Positions 26,940 through 38,929 of a stretch of 64,000 nucleotides of DNA are shown here, one piece after another; position 1 is the stretch's first letter; every line of letters begins with the position of its first letter. Origin of the DNA: Cyprinodon diabolis. Its lineage: Eukaryota > Chordata > Actinopteri > Cyprinodontiformes > Cyprinodontidae. Below the pieces are notes generated by a model. The model made no database searches. It was not told the origin of the DNA and was given only the letters and a program-made list of their open reading frames with translations. Position numbers and translations under genes: made by a program. The stretch covers positions 2,418,001 to 2,482,000 of the forward strand of contig CM060071.1 in assembly GCA_030533445.1 (NCBI GenBank), in the 5' to 3' direction.

Positions 26940-29330
26940 TAATATAACTATTTTCTCACCCCTCGTGGGGTGTTAGGTGTTATCCTCAAGCTCGAATCCT
27001 CTACCAGAGGCCTGGGAGTTTGAGGGTTCTGCGCAGTATCTTAGCTGTTCCTAGGACTGCGCTCTTCTGGACAGAGACCTCTGATGTTTTACCTGAAATC
27101 TGCTGTAGCCACTCTCCCAGTTTGGGGGTCACAGCCCCCAGTGCTCCAATTACCACTGGCACCACTGCTGCTCTTACTTTCCACATCTTTTCTAGCTCCT
27201 CTTTCAGCCCTTGGTATTTCTCAAGCTTCTTGTGTTCTTTTTTTCTTGATGTTGCTGTCGCTTGGGATTGCCACATCTATCACTACTGCCTTCTTCTGCT
27301 GTTTGTCGATCAACACGATGTCTGGTTGGTTAGCCATCACCAGTTTGTCAGTCTGGATCTTGAAGTCCCATAGAATCTTAGCTTGGTCATTCTCAACTAC
27401 CTTATGAGGTGTCTTCCATTTTGACCTTAGGACTTCCAGCCCATACTCATGGCAGATGTTCCTGTACACTATGACAGCTACCTGGTTGTGGCGTTCCATG
27501 TGTGCAATTCCTGCCTGCATTTTACACCCTGCTGTTATGTGCTGTATTGTTTCAGAGGCATCTTTGCACAGTCTGCACCAGGGGTCCTGCCTGATGTGGT
27601 AGACCCTGGCCTCTATTGATCTTGTACTGAGTGCCTGTTCTTGTGCTGCCATGATTAGTGCCTCTGTGCCGTCCTTCAGTCCAGCCTTTTCCTGCCACTG
27701 GTAGGATTTTTAGATATTAGCCACTTCTTTATATCTGGCTGTGGAACACGGCATGCAGCAGCTTGTCCCTCCATGATGGTTCTCCTTAATCTTGTCCTCA
27801 CTTTCGGTTTTCTCCTGCCTGAGGTATTCGCCAAGTCATTTGTCTTTGGGGGCCATCTTCCTGATGTACTCCTGGATCTTAGTTGTTTCATCCTGGACAG
27901 TGGCCTTAACACTCACTAACCCTCGGCCTCCCTCGCTACACTTGGTATACAGTCTCAGGGTGCTGGATTTTGGGTGAAACCCGCCATGCATTGTGAGGAG
28001 CTTTCCCGTCTTTTCCCGTCAGTGGCCTCTATGTCCTCCTTTGGCCAGTTTATTATACCAGCGGGGTATCTGATGACTGGCAGGGCATATGTGTTGATGG
28101 CTTGGATCTTGTTTTTCCCATTCAGCTGTCTTTTCAGGACCTTTCCTTACTCTTTGTAGGTATTTAGCTGTGGCAGTCTTTCTTGCTATCTCCTCGTGGT
28201 TTCCGTTAGCCTGTGGCACCCCAAGGTATTTGTAGCTGTCCTGAACATCTGTAATGTGGCCTTCTGGTAGTTCAACCCCCTTGGTTCTGATCATCTTCCC
28301 CCTCTTTGAGACCATGGACCGCACTTGTCCAGTCCGAATTACATTCCAATGTCGTTGCTGTAGATCCTGGTAGTGTGGATCAGTGAGTCGATGTCTCACT
28401 CACTCCTGGCATACAGCTTGATGTCATCCATGTAGAGGAGGTGACTGATGATTGTTCTGCTTCGGAATTGGTATCCATAGCCAGTCTTTGTGATGATCTG
28501 GCTGAGGGGGTTCAGGCCTATGCAGAACAGCAGTGGGGATACTGCATCGCCCTGGTATAGGCCGCACTTGATGGTGACTTGTGCAATTGGCTTTGCATTG
28601 GCTTCCAGACTTGTTTTCCACAGCTTCATTGAGTTCTTGATGAAGGCTATTAGTGTCAGGCTATTAGGGGGTAATGCTCTTTGTGGCCTGTGGTGTTTAT
28701 CTTATGGCCAAGCATCTCTAGGATCACTGTAGCTGTGGCGTAGATCAGCTCATTGGTCTCAGTTATGTCTTTAGTAGGGATAGTACGTAGCGCTGCATTT
28801 ACATCTTCTAGAAGACTTTCAGAGGGGACTCTCTCACTTAGCCTTGGCAGTCTTGGTCTTCGTACTAGGGGTCGAGTTTGGTTATGATCTGCAGTCGTAG
28901 GTCAGCCGCCCTTACGTTTAGTGGGCTTGTTGTTGTTATTGGGGCTTGGGACCCAATCTCTGAGTGTTGGGATGATGATGATATCTTCCTATTGACCTGT
29001 TGTCCTGACTCCCCCTTCCCGCAGCATGTCAGTTGTACCTCATCAATTTCTAGTTGTGATAGGAGCTGCCGTTTGCAGATGTTAGAACACTGAGTTAGGA
29101 GTTGTTTCTTTGTCAGTGTCGATGATGGATTTTGAAGCATCCACATATCCCATAGTCTCTGCATGTAACCTTTCTCACCGGGGTTGCTTGTATAGTAGCA
29201 TTTCATCAGTTCCAAGTTTTCTGCTCTAGTCCATGTATGTCGTGTTCCAGTAGCCCATTTGTCATCAAGTTGCCCAGGTTCTCTAGAAACTGACGCGGAC
29301 CTTGTTAACCCGGGCGACGTCCGAGCCGGT
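26940..29330 (-). mobile_element. Dong/R4-like LINE, copy 1
   Basis: The minus strand encodes, in broken frames, an RT block (GDAVSPLLFCIGLNPLSQII then HLLYMDDIKLYA, 28396-28629), a region around [18 protein letters not shown] (28019-28399), a CCHC-like knuckle ([18 protein letters not shown], about 27530-27590) and a restriction-like endonuclease ([21 protein letters not shown], about 27260-27330). This domain order fits the R4/Dong group rather than APE-type LINEs. The 3' end abuts a (TA)n tract and carries a GGGGTG/CACCCC hairpin. Internal deletion removed sequence between its N-terminal part and RT. Confidence 0.8.
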
Positions 29331-29337
29331 ATTTCTC

Positions 29338-29338
29338 T

Positions 29339-29400
<62 letters not shown>
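29338..29400. repeat. (TG)n(TA)n microsatellite
   Basis: A run of TG followed by TA repeats directly beyond the 5' side of LINE copy 1. Confidence 0.95.
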
Positions 29401-29402
<2 letters not shown>

Positions 29403-29716
29403 GCAATGTTAGAGAATCTTTTTTTTAAATCTGTGTCCAGATTTTAATCGAGATCATCACCAAAACTTAATGGATTGTTCCTTGTCATGAGGGACACCTC
29501 TGATAAAAGATTCATTAAAATCTGTCCATTTTGTAGTATTTCTGTACACAGACACACAAACTCTGTTAAAAACATAACCTCCTTGCCAGAGGTTCAACAA
29601 TGAGCCTATTATAAACCTTGTTAAACAGGACAGAACCGTTATAAACAGTAAGTTTAGAAGTTTAACAGATTTTTGTCCTGGTCCTTGAACGCAGCACTGT
29701 CATTCTGTTTCAGATC

Positions 29717-32700
29717 ATGAAGTGCGTGTGGATGTGTGCGTTGTTCCTGTTCACTCTCATCCATGGCGGTTGGACCATCGGTGATCAGCGCTGGTCTTAT
29801 GAACCCCACCACAGGCTTGACCCGGAGGTCGACATGAACATTGTGAGAACGCTACAGGTTTCCTACCTTCAGGTGGTCTGTGTTCTGCAGGAAGTCGGAG
29901 GCAGAATCTCCAGGTGGTTCTGGTCCAAAGCAGGAAGCAGATTCCTGAGTTTTAATGAATTCATAGCAGAAACTGATGGAAGATATTTAGTTGAAATACA
30001 AAATCCCCAATCTGTTTAAAAAAATAATAAAAGCATCTTTTCTGATGGAGTATTTTAATCAATATTTTTTTTTTATAAAACTAGCTAACCTACTTTAAAA
30101 GTATCAACAGAGTTATTTAAATTACATTTACACCTTGGGTGCTCTTCGGGCAGGAAGGGTCCTGTGAAATCAGGGTCACCAAACACTTCATCAGCACCCA
30201 TGATGTCTGTGGGCAGCAAGACAAATCACATGTATGACCTACCAGGAGGGGGGGCACTGAGCTGGGATATTTCCTGCAGGTTTTTGAGTTGTTGTCCGTC
30301 TGCCACTCAGACACAAATCATTCAGCGGTGGGGTTACCCTGCAGAGGAGCATGAGGTCGTGACAGAGGATGGCTACATCCTGACAGTCAACAGGATCCCT
30401 CATGGACTCAGACACTCTGCAGGTGGTTTTTCAATTCTATTCCAGTTTTTTGTAGTTGTTTTTTCTTACACCAGTACGCTGATAAAGATTAGGGAGATCG
30501 AACACCCGTGGCTCAAACCGGTTCTTTATGTCTATCCTGCAGGTCCGAGGTCAGCTGTCTTCCTGCAGCACGGACTCCTGGCTGCTGGCAGTAACTGGAT
30601 CACCAACCCTCCCGACTCCAGTTTGGGCTATGTGTTGGCGGATGCCGGCTACGATGTATGGATCGGGAATAGCAGAGGGAACACCTGGTCCAGGAAACAT
30701 AAGACTCTGAATCCAGACTCTGAGGACTACTGGAGGTTCAGGTGAGAGCTTACAGCTGAGACACACTGTTGTTTAAATGTATGTTTGATGAAAAATTTTA
30801 AACATTATTAATCAGTCCTCAGAGCATCCAGTTATTCAGAATGAAGGAAAATTCTGAGCTAAGCTAACTACACTTTCTACTGGATCATACTGGAGCATCT
30901 TTGGTCAGGTTTTGGATCAGTTCATACGGTCCTGCATCAAATTTGGTCTGATGATTCTGGATCAACACCTTTGTTTAAAGATGTTCAAGCTCCGCTTGTT
31001 TTTCAGTTTAGTCCTGTTTCTTTGACTCTGACAAACTGGATGTGCTCTCTTTCATCCTCTGACACCTTTTGTATCTCTGCTTCTGTCTCCCTGAAACCCA
31101 GTCAGCCTCAGCAGATGGCCGCTCACACTGAGCCTGGTTCTGCTGGAGGTTTCTTCCTATTAAAAGGGAGTTTTTCCTCTCCACTGTCGCTACAAGCATG
31201 CTTAGTGTGAGGGATCGCCTTTGAGTCAATGAGTCGAAGCAATCATCTGGTTTTCCTTAACTTTGAACCAATCTGCTGTGTGATCTGGTGAAATTGTCTC
31301 TGTAAATTGTCTTAATGTGACATGTTTGGAACTGGTGCTATAAAAATAAACTGCGTTAAATGAATTGAGGGTTACTCTAGAAAACAGAATTCTGAAAAGA
31401 TTATTTAAAAACGTGTTTTCGCGTTTTATGTCTTTACAAAAAAGAATCAAATGTTTTCAACTTTTCTCACACTGGATTTTGGACATGTCTTTGTTAATTT
31501 CACACTTCGCTTAGAGATGCTAACAGGCTTAGCCGCAGTAGGCTGCTTCCTTGTCTACCCCCTGAACACATGCACAGTATCTTACCTTCTTTGTTATTGT
31601 AAATATACCCATAAGGCTTTTTTGCTAACAAATTGAACAAAAACACAAACATTACTACGCCAGCAGAACGGGATCATTTTTCTAAAATGATTTTTTTGTG
31701 TAATTAGCGTGAGCTACTACTGTATGAAATAAAAAATGACCACTTTAAGATCAGGTAAGTCTGGGATTCTGGGATTTGGATCACATGGCAACAGAACACA
31801 TTTTTCTAGAAAATATATAGAATAATTAACCATATTTTGTGCTTAAAAATGTCATTCTGATGCATATAGTTCTGGAACAGTCTGAATGTGACCGCCCTCT
31901 GTGTCCCTGCAGCTATGATGAAATGGCTCTGAAGGATCTCCCTGCCGTTATCAACCATGTTCTGAAGGTGACGGGACAGGAAAAGATCTTTTACATCGGA
32001 CACTCCCAAGGAACCACCATTGGTACCAGACCCAGTCCTGCTCTGCCTTTCTGCCTGCTACCCACTGACTTCCTGTAAAGGCTAATGTCCGTCCTATTTC
32101 CCAGCATTCATAGCGTTCTCCACACTGCCTGAGCTGGCAAGTAAGATTCGGCTATTCTTCGGATTGGCTCCTGTAGCGACCGTGGCGTTCACTGGCAGTC
32201 CTATGACCAAACTCTCTGTCCTGCCAGATTTTCTGATCTGGGTAAGAGTCACGACGCCATCAAAACAGAGCATTCAGATCACCGGTAGCAGCAGCCAGTT
32301 TCTTTATAACATAGAAAATCTCAGATGTTGCTTGTTAAAAAGACCAAGAACACGAGTTAACAGGCAGTTATTTGTATTTTTAGTCAGTTATCCATAATTC
32401 TGATTTCCTCTTGTACTACTGATGAACCTGCTTTTCTTTGTGTCCATCGTCTCCCTGCAGGACCTGTTTGGAAAGCGGGACTTCCTGCCACAGAGCCACT
32501 ACATCAAATGGTTGGCTGAACATGTGTGTGCAAAGAAGTTGCTGAGTGAGCTGTGTGGAAACCTCTTCTTCGTCCTCTGCGGCTTTGATGAGAAAAACCT
32601 TAACATGGTCCGTACCTCTGACCCTGGTTCCTAAAGATGATCAGAGCTCAGTCATATCCTCCTGCTACCAACAGAGTTTCATTTGAAGACATTTCGTTTT

Positions 32701-35700
32701 TTGTCCGTCAGAAAACAGAAGCTCTGTCAGCTTGGCTGGTTTTATTCGTGTAACTGATCAGTATGTGGTTGAAGTTCAGGTTTTTGTACTGAGGAGGATT
32801 TCCTGGTCTGTTTCAGACTCGGACTCCAGTCTACACCACTCACTGCCCTGCTGGGACGTCTGTCCAAAACATGGTCCACTGGGCGCAGGTACCTGTTCCT
32901 CTCATTGTGTAGCTTTAAGCTATTAAGTGGATGACAGCAGCAGTAATGAATAGGGTGGGGTATTTTCATCAAAGTCCTGAATTGATTCGATTTTGATTCA
33001 GTTCTAAATCGATTAATTTGGATTCAATCTGTTTTTACAATAATGAAAGTGGTTCAACTGTGTTTCAAAATACTCATGTTTTTTTATTTTTCCTGTCACA
33101 TTAAACACAAAGTGCAAACTTGTAAATCGGACAGTTTAAACATGAGATGTGAACAAAACTGTCTAAAATGTGCAAACTTGTTTGTGAAAAGTAAAAAAGT
33201 GAAGCCTCACATTAGCAAGCAGATGTGACACAGCAGACATTCATGAGCTGCATTATCTTCCCTGCACAAACCATATTTGCAGCATTGTCTGTAACAACCA
33301 CAGTGTGTTTGCTGGTCAGCCCCCATTTGTTAATGTCTTCAGTCAACCTATTGGCTATATTTGCAGCTGTCTGAAACAATCTTGAGTGCATCTTTCCTGT
33401 TTATTTGAATGTGAATGTCACGCGGGTCACTATAAAATGAATAGATCTCATTCCCTAGACATTGATTTTGCAGAAATGTAAAGGAATCTATTCAAAATCG
33501 ATTAAATCGATTTTTTTACCCAGCCCTAGTAATGAACTCGGTTGCTCACAGTTTATATGATTGATGTTTCTCTGATGGCATCTCTGAACCCAGAGCTGAT
33601 GGAAAGTTCTTCCTGCTGTTTACAGGCTGTTCATAAAGGGAGACTGATGGCCTTTGACTTTGGACCAGAAGGAAACATGAGGCACTACAACCAGGTGAGT
33701 TTGAAATAGGCTCTAGTAAGACTGGGAAACATCTGAGTTCAGCTGGAACCAGGTCATAGTTCATTCTTGAGACTGTCAATTTCCTCCTAGGCTCTCATGG
33801 CCTTTTCGCACTAGTAAATGGTAAAATGGTAAATGGCATGTACTTATATAGCGCCTTTTTTCAAGTCAGGTAACTTGACCAAATCGCTTTACACTACATT
33901 CATTCACTCATTCACGCACACACTCACACACTGATGGTGGCAAGCTACATTGTAGCCACAGCTGCCCTGGGGCTCACTGACAGAAGCGGGGTTTCCGTAC
34001 ACTGGTGCCACTGGGCCCTCTGGCCACCATCAGTAGACAATGCAGGTGAAGTGTCTTGCCTAAGGACACGACAATGAAAGTCGGGCCAGGGCTTGAACCG
34101 CCAATCCTTCGATTTCAGGGCAAACTCCTACATCGCCACTACAACGCCACTGTCGCTACTCAGCCTGGCTCTGCTCTACTGGCGTTAGCGTTTCATAACG
34201 GTTTTGTTCTCTAGTTGCTCCAATTAAATCTGAACTGCCATTTCTGAGGAGAACCCAGAACAGAGAAGGATCGTTTTCTGGTCCTGACTGAAGATAAAAG
34301 CATTGAATGAAACAATGTTTGAACATTTTTCTGCTTGGATGCGGATGTTAGAAGAATTTTCAGGTATTTATGGAGTTGTCTGAGAGGATGTCTGGCACAC
34401 GGTTCCTTCCTGCCTGCTTCTATGCTTATTTTTCATTTATTCTACTAATTTAGATACATTGAACTAAATAATCGTTTCTTGAACTCTAACCAGAGAAGAA
34501 AAAGAAGTGGGAGGCCGCATTGCACAACTGAACAAGAAGATAAGTACATTAGAGTCTCTAGTTTGAGAAACAGACACCTCACAGGTCCCCAACTGGCATC
34601 TTCATTAAATAGTACCCGCAGTAGCCTGTTTGTGCTGTCCTCTGAAGGGAGTAGTGCAAACCATTGTAGGAAATCTAATTTCTTAGCAATTTCTCACATG
34701 GAATAGCCATCATTTCTAAGAACAATAATAGACTGTCGGGTTTCAGATGAAAGTTCTCTTTTTCTGGCCATTTTGAGCGTTTAATTGACCCCACAAATGT
34801 GATGCTCCAGAAACTCGTTCTGCTCAAAGGAAGGTCAGTTTTGCAGCTTCTGTAATGAGCTAAACTGTTTTCAGATGTGCGAACATGATTGCACAAGGGT
34901 TTTCTAATCATCAATTAGGCTTCTGAGCCAATGAGCAAAACATTTTACCATTAGAACACTGGAGTTATAGTTGCTGGAAATGGGCCTCTATACACCAATG
35001 TAGATATTGCACCAAAAACCAGACATTTGGAACTAGAATAGTCATTTACCATATTAGCAATGTATAAAGTGTATTTCTTTAAAGTTAAGACTAGTTTAAA
35101 GTTATCTTCTTCTAGAAGATGTAAATGCAGCGCTACGTACTATCCCTACTAAAGACATAACTGAGATCAATGAGCTGACCTACGCCACAGCTACAGTGAT
35201 CCTAGAGATGCTTGGCTATAAGATAAACACCACGGGCCACAAAGCAGAGCACTAACCCCCATGGAGGAGAAGGCTGGAAGCCAAGATCAAGACAACATGA
35301 AGAGAGGTTAGTCAGCTCTCAGACCTGCAGAAAGGTGTAGGGAAGAGGTTACCTAAGTACAACAAGCTGTCGATTCCTGAGGCTCTAGAAACTGCCAAAC
35401 AAAGACTGACGCCCTGGCCACCCGCCTAAAGAGATACAAGGGAGAAGCATAAGCCAGGAGAATAAACCAGGTGTTCTCCTCCAACCCATCCAAAGTGTAC
35501 TCACAGTGGCAGGGTAATAATACAAGATCAGATCCACCCAGGGCTGAGATTGAACAGTACTGGAGGAACATATGGGAGAAGGAGGCATCCCACAACATAA
35601 ATGGTCAGTTGCTAGAAGATCTAAGAACAGATCACAGCAATCTCCTAGAACAAGAACCAGTAACCGTTACAACGACAGACGTCCAAGAAAGAGCGGCAGG

Positions 35701-38321
35701 TATGAAGAGCTGGACAGCACCAGGCCCTGACATGATCCACACCTACTGGCTGAAAAAACAAATCGCACTTCATGCATGCCTGGCAGCACAAATGAACCAA
35801 CTGCTGATGGATGGGAAGATGATCAGAACCGAGAGGGTTGAACTACCAGAAGGCCACATTACAGATGTTCAGGACAGCTACAAATACCTTGGTGTGCCAC
35901 AGGCTAACGGAAACCACGAGGAGATAGCAAGAAAGACCGCCACAACCAAATATCTACAAAGAGTAAGGCAGGTCCTGAAAAGTCAGCTAATGGAATAAAG
36001 AAGATCCAAGCCATCAACACATGTGCCCTGCCAGTCAGATACCCCGCTGGTATAATAAACTGGCCAAAGGAGGAGATAGAGGCTACCGACATCAAGACGA
36101 GAAAGCTCCTCACAATGCATGGAGAGTTTCACCCCAAATCCAGCACCCTGAGACTGTATACCAAGCGTAGCGAGGGAGGCCGAGGGTTAGTGAGTGTTAA
36201 GGCCATTGTCCAGAATGAAACAACTAAGATCCAGGAGTACATCAGGAAGATGGCCCCCAAAGACAAATGGCTTGGCGAATACCTCAGGCAGGAGAAAACC
36301 GAAAGTGAGGACAAGATTAAGGAGAACCATCATGGAGGGACAAGGTGCTGCCTGCCATGTTCCACAGACAAATATAAAGAAGTGGCTGATATCTAAAAAC
36401 CCTACTAGTGGCTGGAAAAGGCTGGACTGAAGGACAGCACAGAGGCACTAATCATGGCAGCACAAGAACAGGCACTCAGTACAAGATCAATAGAGGCCTG
36501 GGTCTACCACACCAAGCAGGAACCCTGGTGCAGACTGTGCAAAGATGCCTCTGAAACAATACAGCACATAACAGCAGGGTGTAAAATGCAGGCAGGAAGT
36601 GCATACATGGAACGCCACAACCAGGTAACTGTCATAGTGTACAGGAACATCTGCCATGAGTATCGGCTGGAAGTCCCAAGGTCAAAATGGAAGACACCTC
36701 CTAAGGTAGTTGAGAATGACCGAGCTAAGATCCTATGGGACTTCAAGATCCAGACTGACTAACAGGTGATGGCTAACCAACCAGACATCGTGTTGATCGA
36801 CAAACAGCAGAAGAAGGCAGTAGTGATAGATGTGGCAATCCCAAGCGACAGCAACATCAAGAAAAAAGAACACGAGAAGCTTGAGAAATACCAAGGGCTG
36901 AAAGAGGAGCTAGAAAAGATGTGGAAAGTAAGAGCAGCAGTGGTGCCAGTGGTAATTGGAGCACTGGGGGCTGTGACCCCCAAACTGGGAGAGTAACTAC
37001 AGCAGATCCCAGGTAAAACATCAGAGGTCTCTGTCCAGAAGAGCGCAGTCCTAGGAACAGCTAAGATACTGCGCAGAACCCTCAAACTCCCAGGCCTCTG
37101 GTAGAGGATTCGAGCTTGAAGATGACACATACCACCCCACGAGGGGTGAGAAAACAGTTTTTTTTATGTGTGTGTATATATAAGTCATGGGTACTTGTTG
37201 ATGGCATTAAGATTATTTCTAAGAGCATTAAAAGAGAATTAAAAAGCATAAAATAAGAGTTACTCATTCATGTATAAACCCTGATGCCACTGAGCACGTC
37301 AGAACGTAGAAACATCAGTTATAACTATAGTCCAGGTGTGGAGCTGCTGCTACCTGATCTTTCTATCAATCAATTAATCTGTCGATTTATTTTTCTGATT
37401 AATCTACAAAAAACTTTTATAATTTAAAATTCCTTGAAGATTTTTAACATTTTTCTTTTTGTTCATTACATTCTTGATTTACAGAATTCTTTTACAGAAT
37501 TTGAACCAGATGAAGGTCAGAAATGCTCCTTGAGCTAGACTGAATAGAGTTTATTTACAGACAAAGACATTTTCTCGTCTTAAATTAAAAGTAATTCTTT
37601 TGTGCAGTTTTGGCTTAAGTACTGCTCTCAGTTGGTTGGTCTTGCAGCAAATTGCCTAATTTATTATTTAAAAAACCGAATTGGTTAATTTTAATTCAAT
37701 AATCAAACACGACTAACCGGATTGTTTAATCCCTAAGTGGCACCAGTGTCTAACCTAGTCCAGATTAAATCAGTCAGTCTGAGCTCAATCTGTTATCTGT
37801 TGAAGTTAATGTTTGATGTATGACGACAGATGATCGTACTTCCTTTATTCTCTAATTTTGTCTCTTTCCACATGTTTCCTCTTCAGTCAACCCCCCTAGA
37901 GTTTCGTGTCCAAGACATGAAGGTTCCTACTGCCCTATTTTCTGGGGGACATGACACTTTGGCGGACCCGAAAGACATGGCTGTTCTTCTCACTCAGGTT
38001 GGTCCTATGTGAAGTCTTCAGCTGGACCTTCAGAATAACAGACAGAAGTTCCTCCTCACTGTAAACATATCTTGTGTCTGTCGACCTTAAATAGTTTAAA
38101 GGCTGTTTCCTTCTTCGGGCTGTCCTCTGGTTTTGAACGATCTTCTTGTGTTGGTTCCTTATCGGCAGAGATGATGAAAAAATTCTGTCTCCCATTAGGT
38201 CTCCAAACTGGTCTACCATCAGCATTTTGAGCACTGGGAACATCTGGATTTCATCTGGGGGCTGGATGCTCCTCAGGTTATGTTTCCATCCATTCTGAAG
38301 CTGCTGCAGCAACATCAGTAG
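29717..38321 (+). CDS. lipa: Lysosomal acid lipase/cholesteryl ester hydrolase (10 coding exons)
   Basis: Acid lipase hydrolyses cholesteryl esters and triglycerides in lysosomes. Coding exons: 29717-29842, 30311-30422, 30543-30741, 31913-32022, 32105-32241, 32461-32607, 32817-32888, 33626-33694, 37887-37997 and 38199-38321, 1206 nt or 401 residues, with matching phases and GT-AG introns throughout. A signal peptide opens the protein ([18 protein letters not shown]). The lipase block [22 protein letters not shown] is split as 30640-30700. The triad is Ser177 (GHSQG), Asp347 (GGHDTLAD) and His376 (WEHLDFIWG). Length matches mammalian LIPA (399). The exon 29714 follows an acceptor, so a non-coding first exon is expected, probably at 21.05 kb. 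Gastric lipase paralogs share the fold; the CLEAR box favours the lysosomal form. The 4.2 kb intron 33695-37886 is filled by transposons. Confidence 0.93.
31070..31370 (+). repeat. LINE/SINE 3'-tail repeat, copy 2 (lipa intron)
   Basis: Same block order as 22070-22400 (CAGCAGATGGCCGCTCAC, TTAAAAGGGAGTTTTTCCTC, AATAAACTGCGTTAAA), with many differences. Confidence 0.7.
32951..33528. mobile_element. Non-autonomous hAT element (578 bp, lipa intron)
   Basis: Starts TAGGGTGGGGTATTTT and ends TTTTTACCCAGCCCTA, with internal ATCGATT blocks, and is flanked by a perfect 8 bp duplication GTAATGAA (32943-32950, 33529-33536). Confidence 0.88.
33810..34165. repeat. Fish retroposon end (lipa intron)
   Basis: The block GGTAAATGGCATGTACTTAT then ATAGCGCCTTTTTTC, with TCATTCACTCATTCACGCAC and GGCTTGAACCGCCAATCC, is a common dispersed teleost repeat. 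Family not determined. Confidence 0.55.
34480..35095 (+). mobile_element. Tc1-like DNA transposon remnant (lipa intron)
   Basis: The plus strand encodes [20 protein letters not shown] and [19 protein letters not shown], the linker and second helix-turn-helix of a Tc1-type transposase. The catalytic part is not present in frame and the interior is rearranged. Confidence 0.55.
35105..37155 (+). mobile_element. Dong/R4-like LINE, copy 2 (lipa intron)
   Basis: Plus-strand copy of the same family as 26940-29330, with fragments at 35471-35998, 36115-36396, 36454-36762 and 36766-36996. These cover an N-terminal region, the [20 protein letters not shown] segment, the CCHC-like knuckle and the restriction-like endonuclease ([21 protein letters not shown]). 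The reverse transcriptase core with the DD box is deleted between about 35815 and 35820. The 3' end carries the same ACGAGGGGTGAGAAAA end followed by T-rich and TG/TA repeats. Confidence 0.8.
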
Positions 38322-38893
38322 AGCACAGAGGACATCATTCCTCTAGGAGACCAGAAGAGGACAAGATGCCTGAGCTGAAGGTCCAGCAGCCAGGTTTTAT
38401 CAGGACCAGTTGTTTTTATGTTTTTATAAGGAAGTTTAAGGTGATTGTGAATTTAGAGAGAAAAAAACGGTTTTCAGAAACAGAACGGCAGCAGATTCTC
38501 AGTTTGAGTTCAAATATGTTTAACTCAGGTTTAAAGATCCTCAAGGCTCCAGAACCACAAAAAAAGAGACTCGGAATTAAGTTTTATGGCCCAGAACCAT
38601 CAGAAGCTCTGCACAGGTTTTTATTAAAGGATCATCTGAACTGTTTTATATTCAACCCACAGAAGTTTCATTAAAGACAGACGCTCCTGTTGAGGGCAGA
38701 ACCTGCAAAATGACGCTGAGCGTTCGGTTTGCATTAGAAATGCTTAAAATTCATTAAAAAAGATGTTTCCTAGATGCTGCGGTTTGGATATTCTGTTTTA
38801 ACATCCATCTTTATACCACTGAGAACTGCAGTTGTGTTTTACTGTAACCTGCTCTGAAATAGGAAGAACCACAATGTTCATGATAAGCTGTGA

Positions 38894-38899
38894 ATTAAA
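38894..38899 (+). terminator. Probable polyadenylation signal of lipa
   Basis: ATTAAA, about 570 bp after the stop codon and followed by T/G-rich sequence (TTTGTTTTTATTTGG). It is the best candidate in the 3' UTR; others cannot be excluded. Confidence 0.45.
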
Positions 38900-38929
38900 G
38901 CTGCTCACTGTTTCAAATTCAGATCTTTG

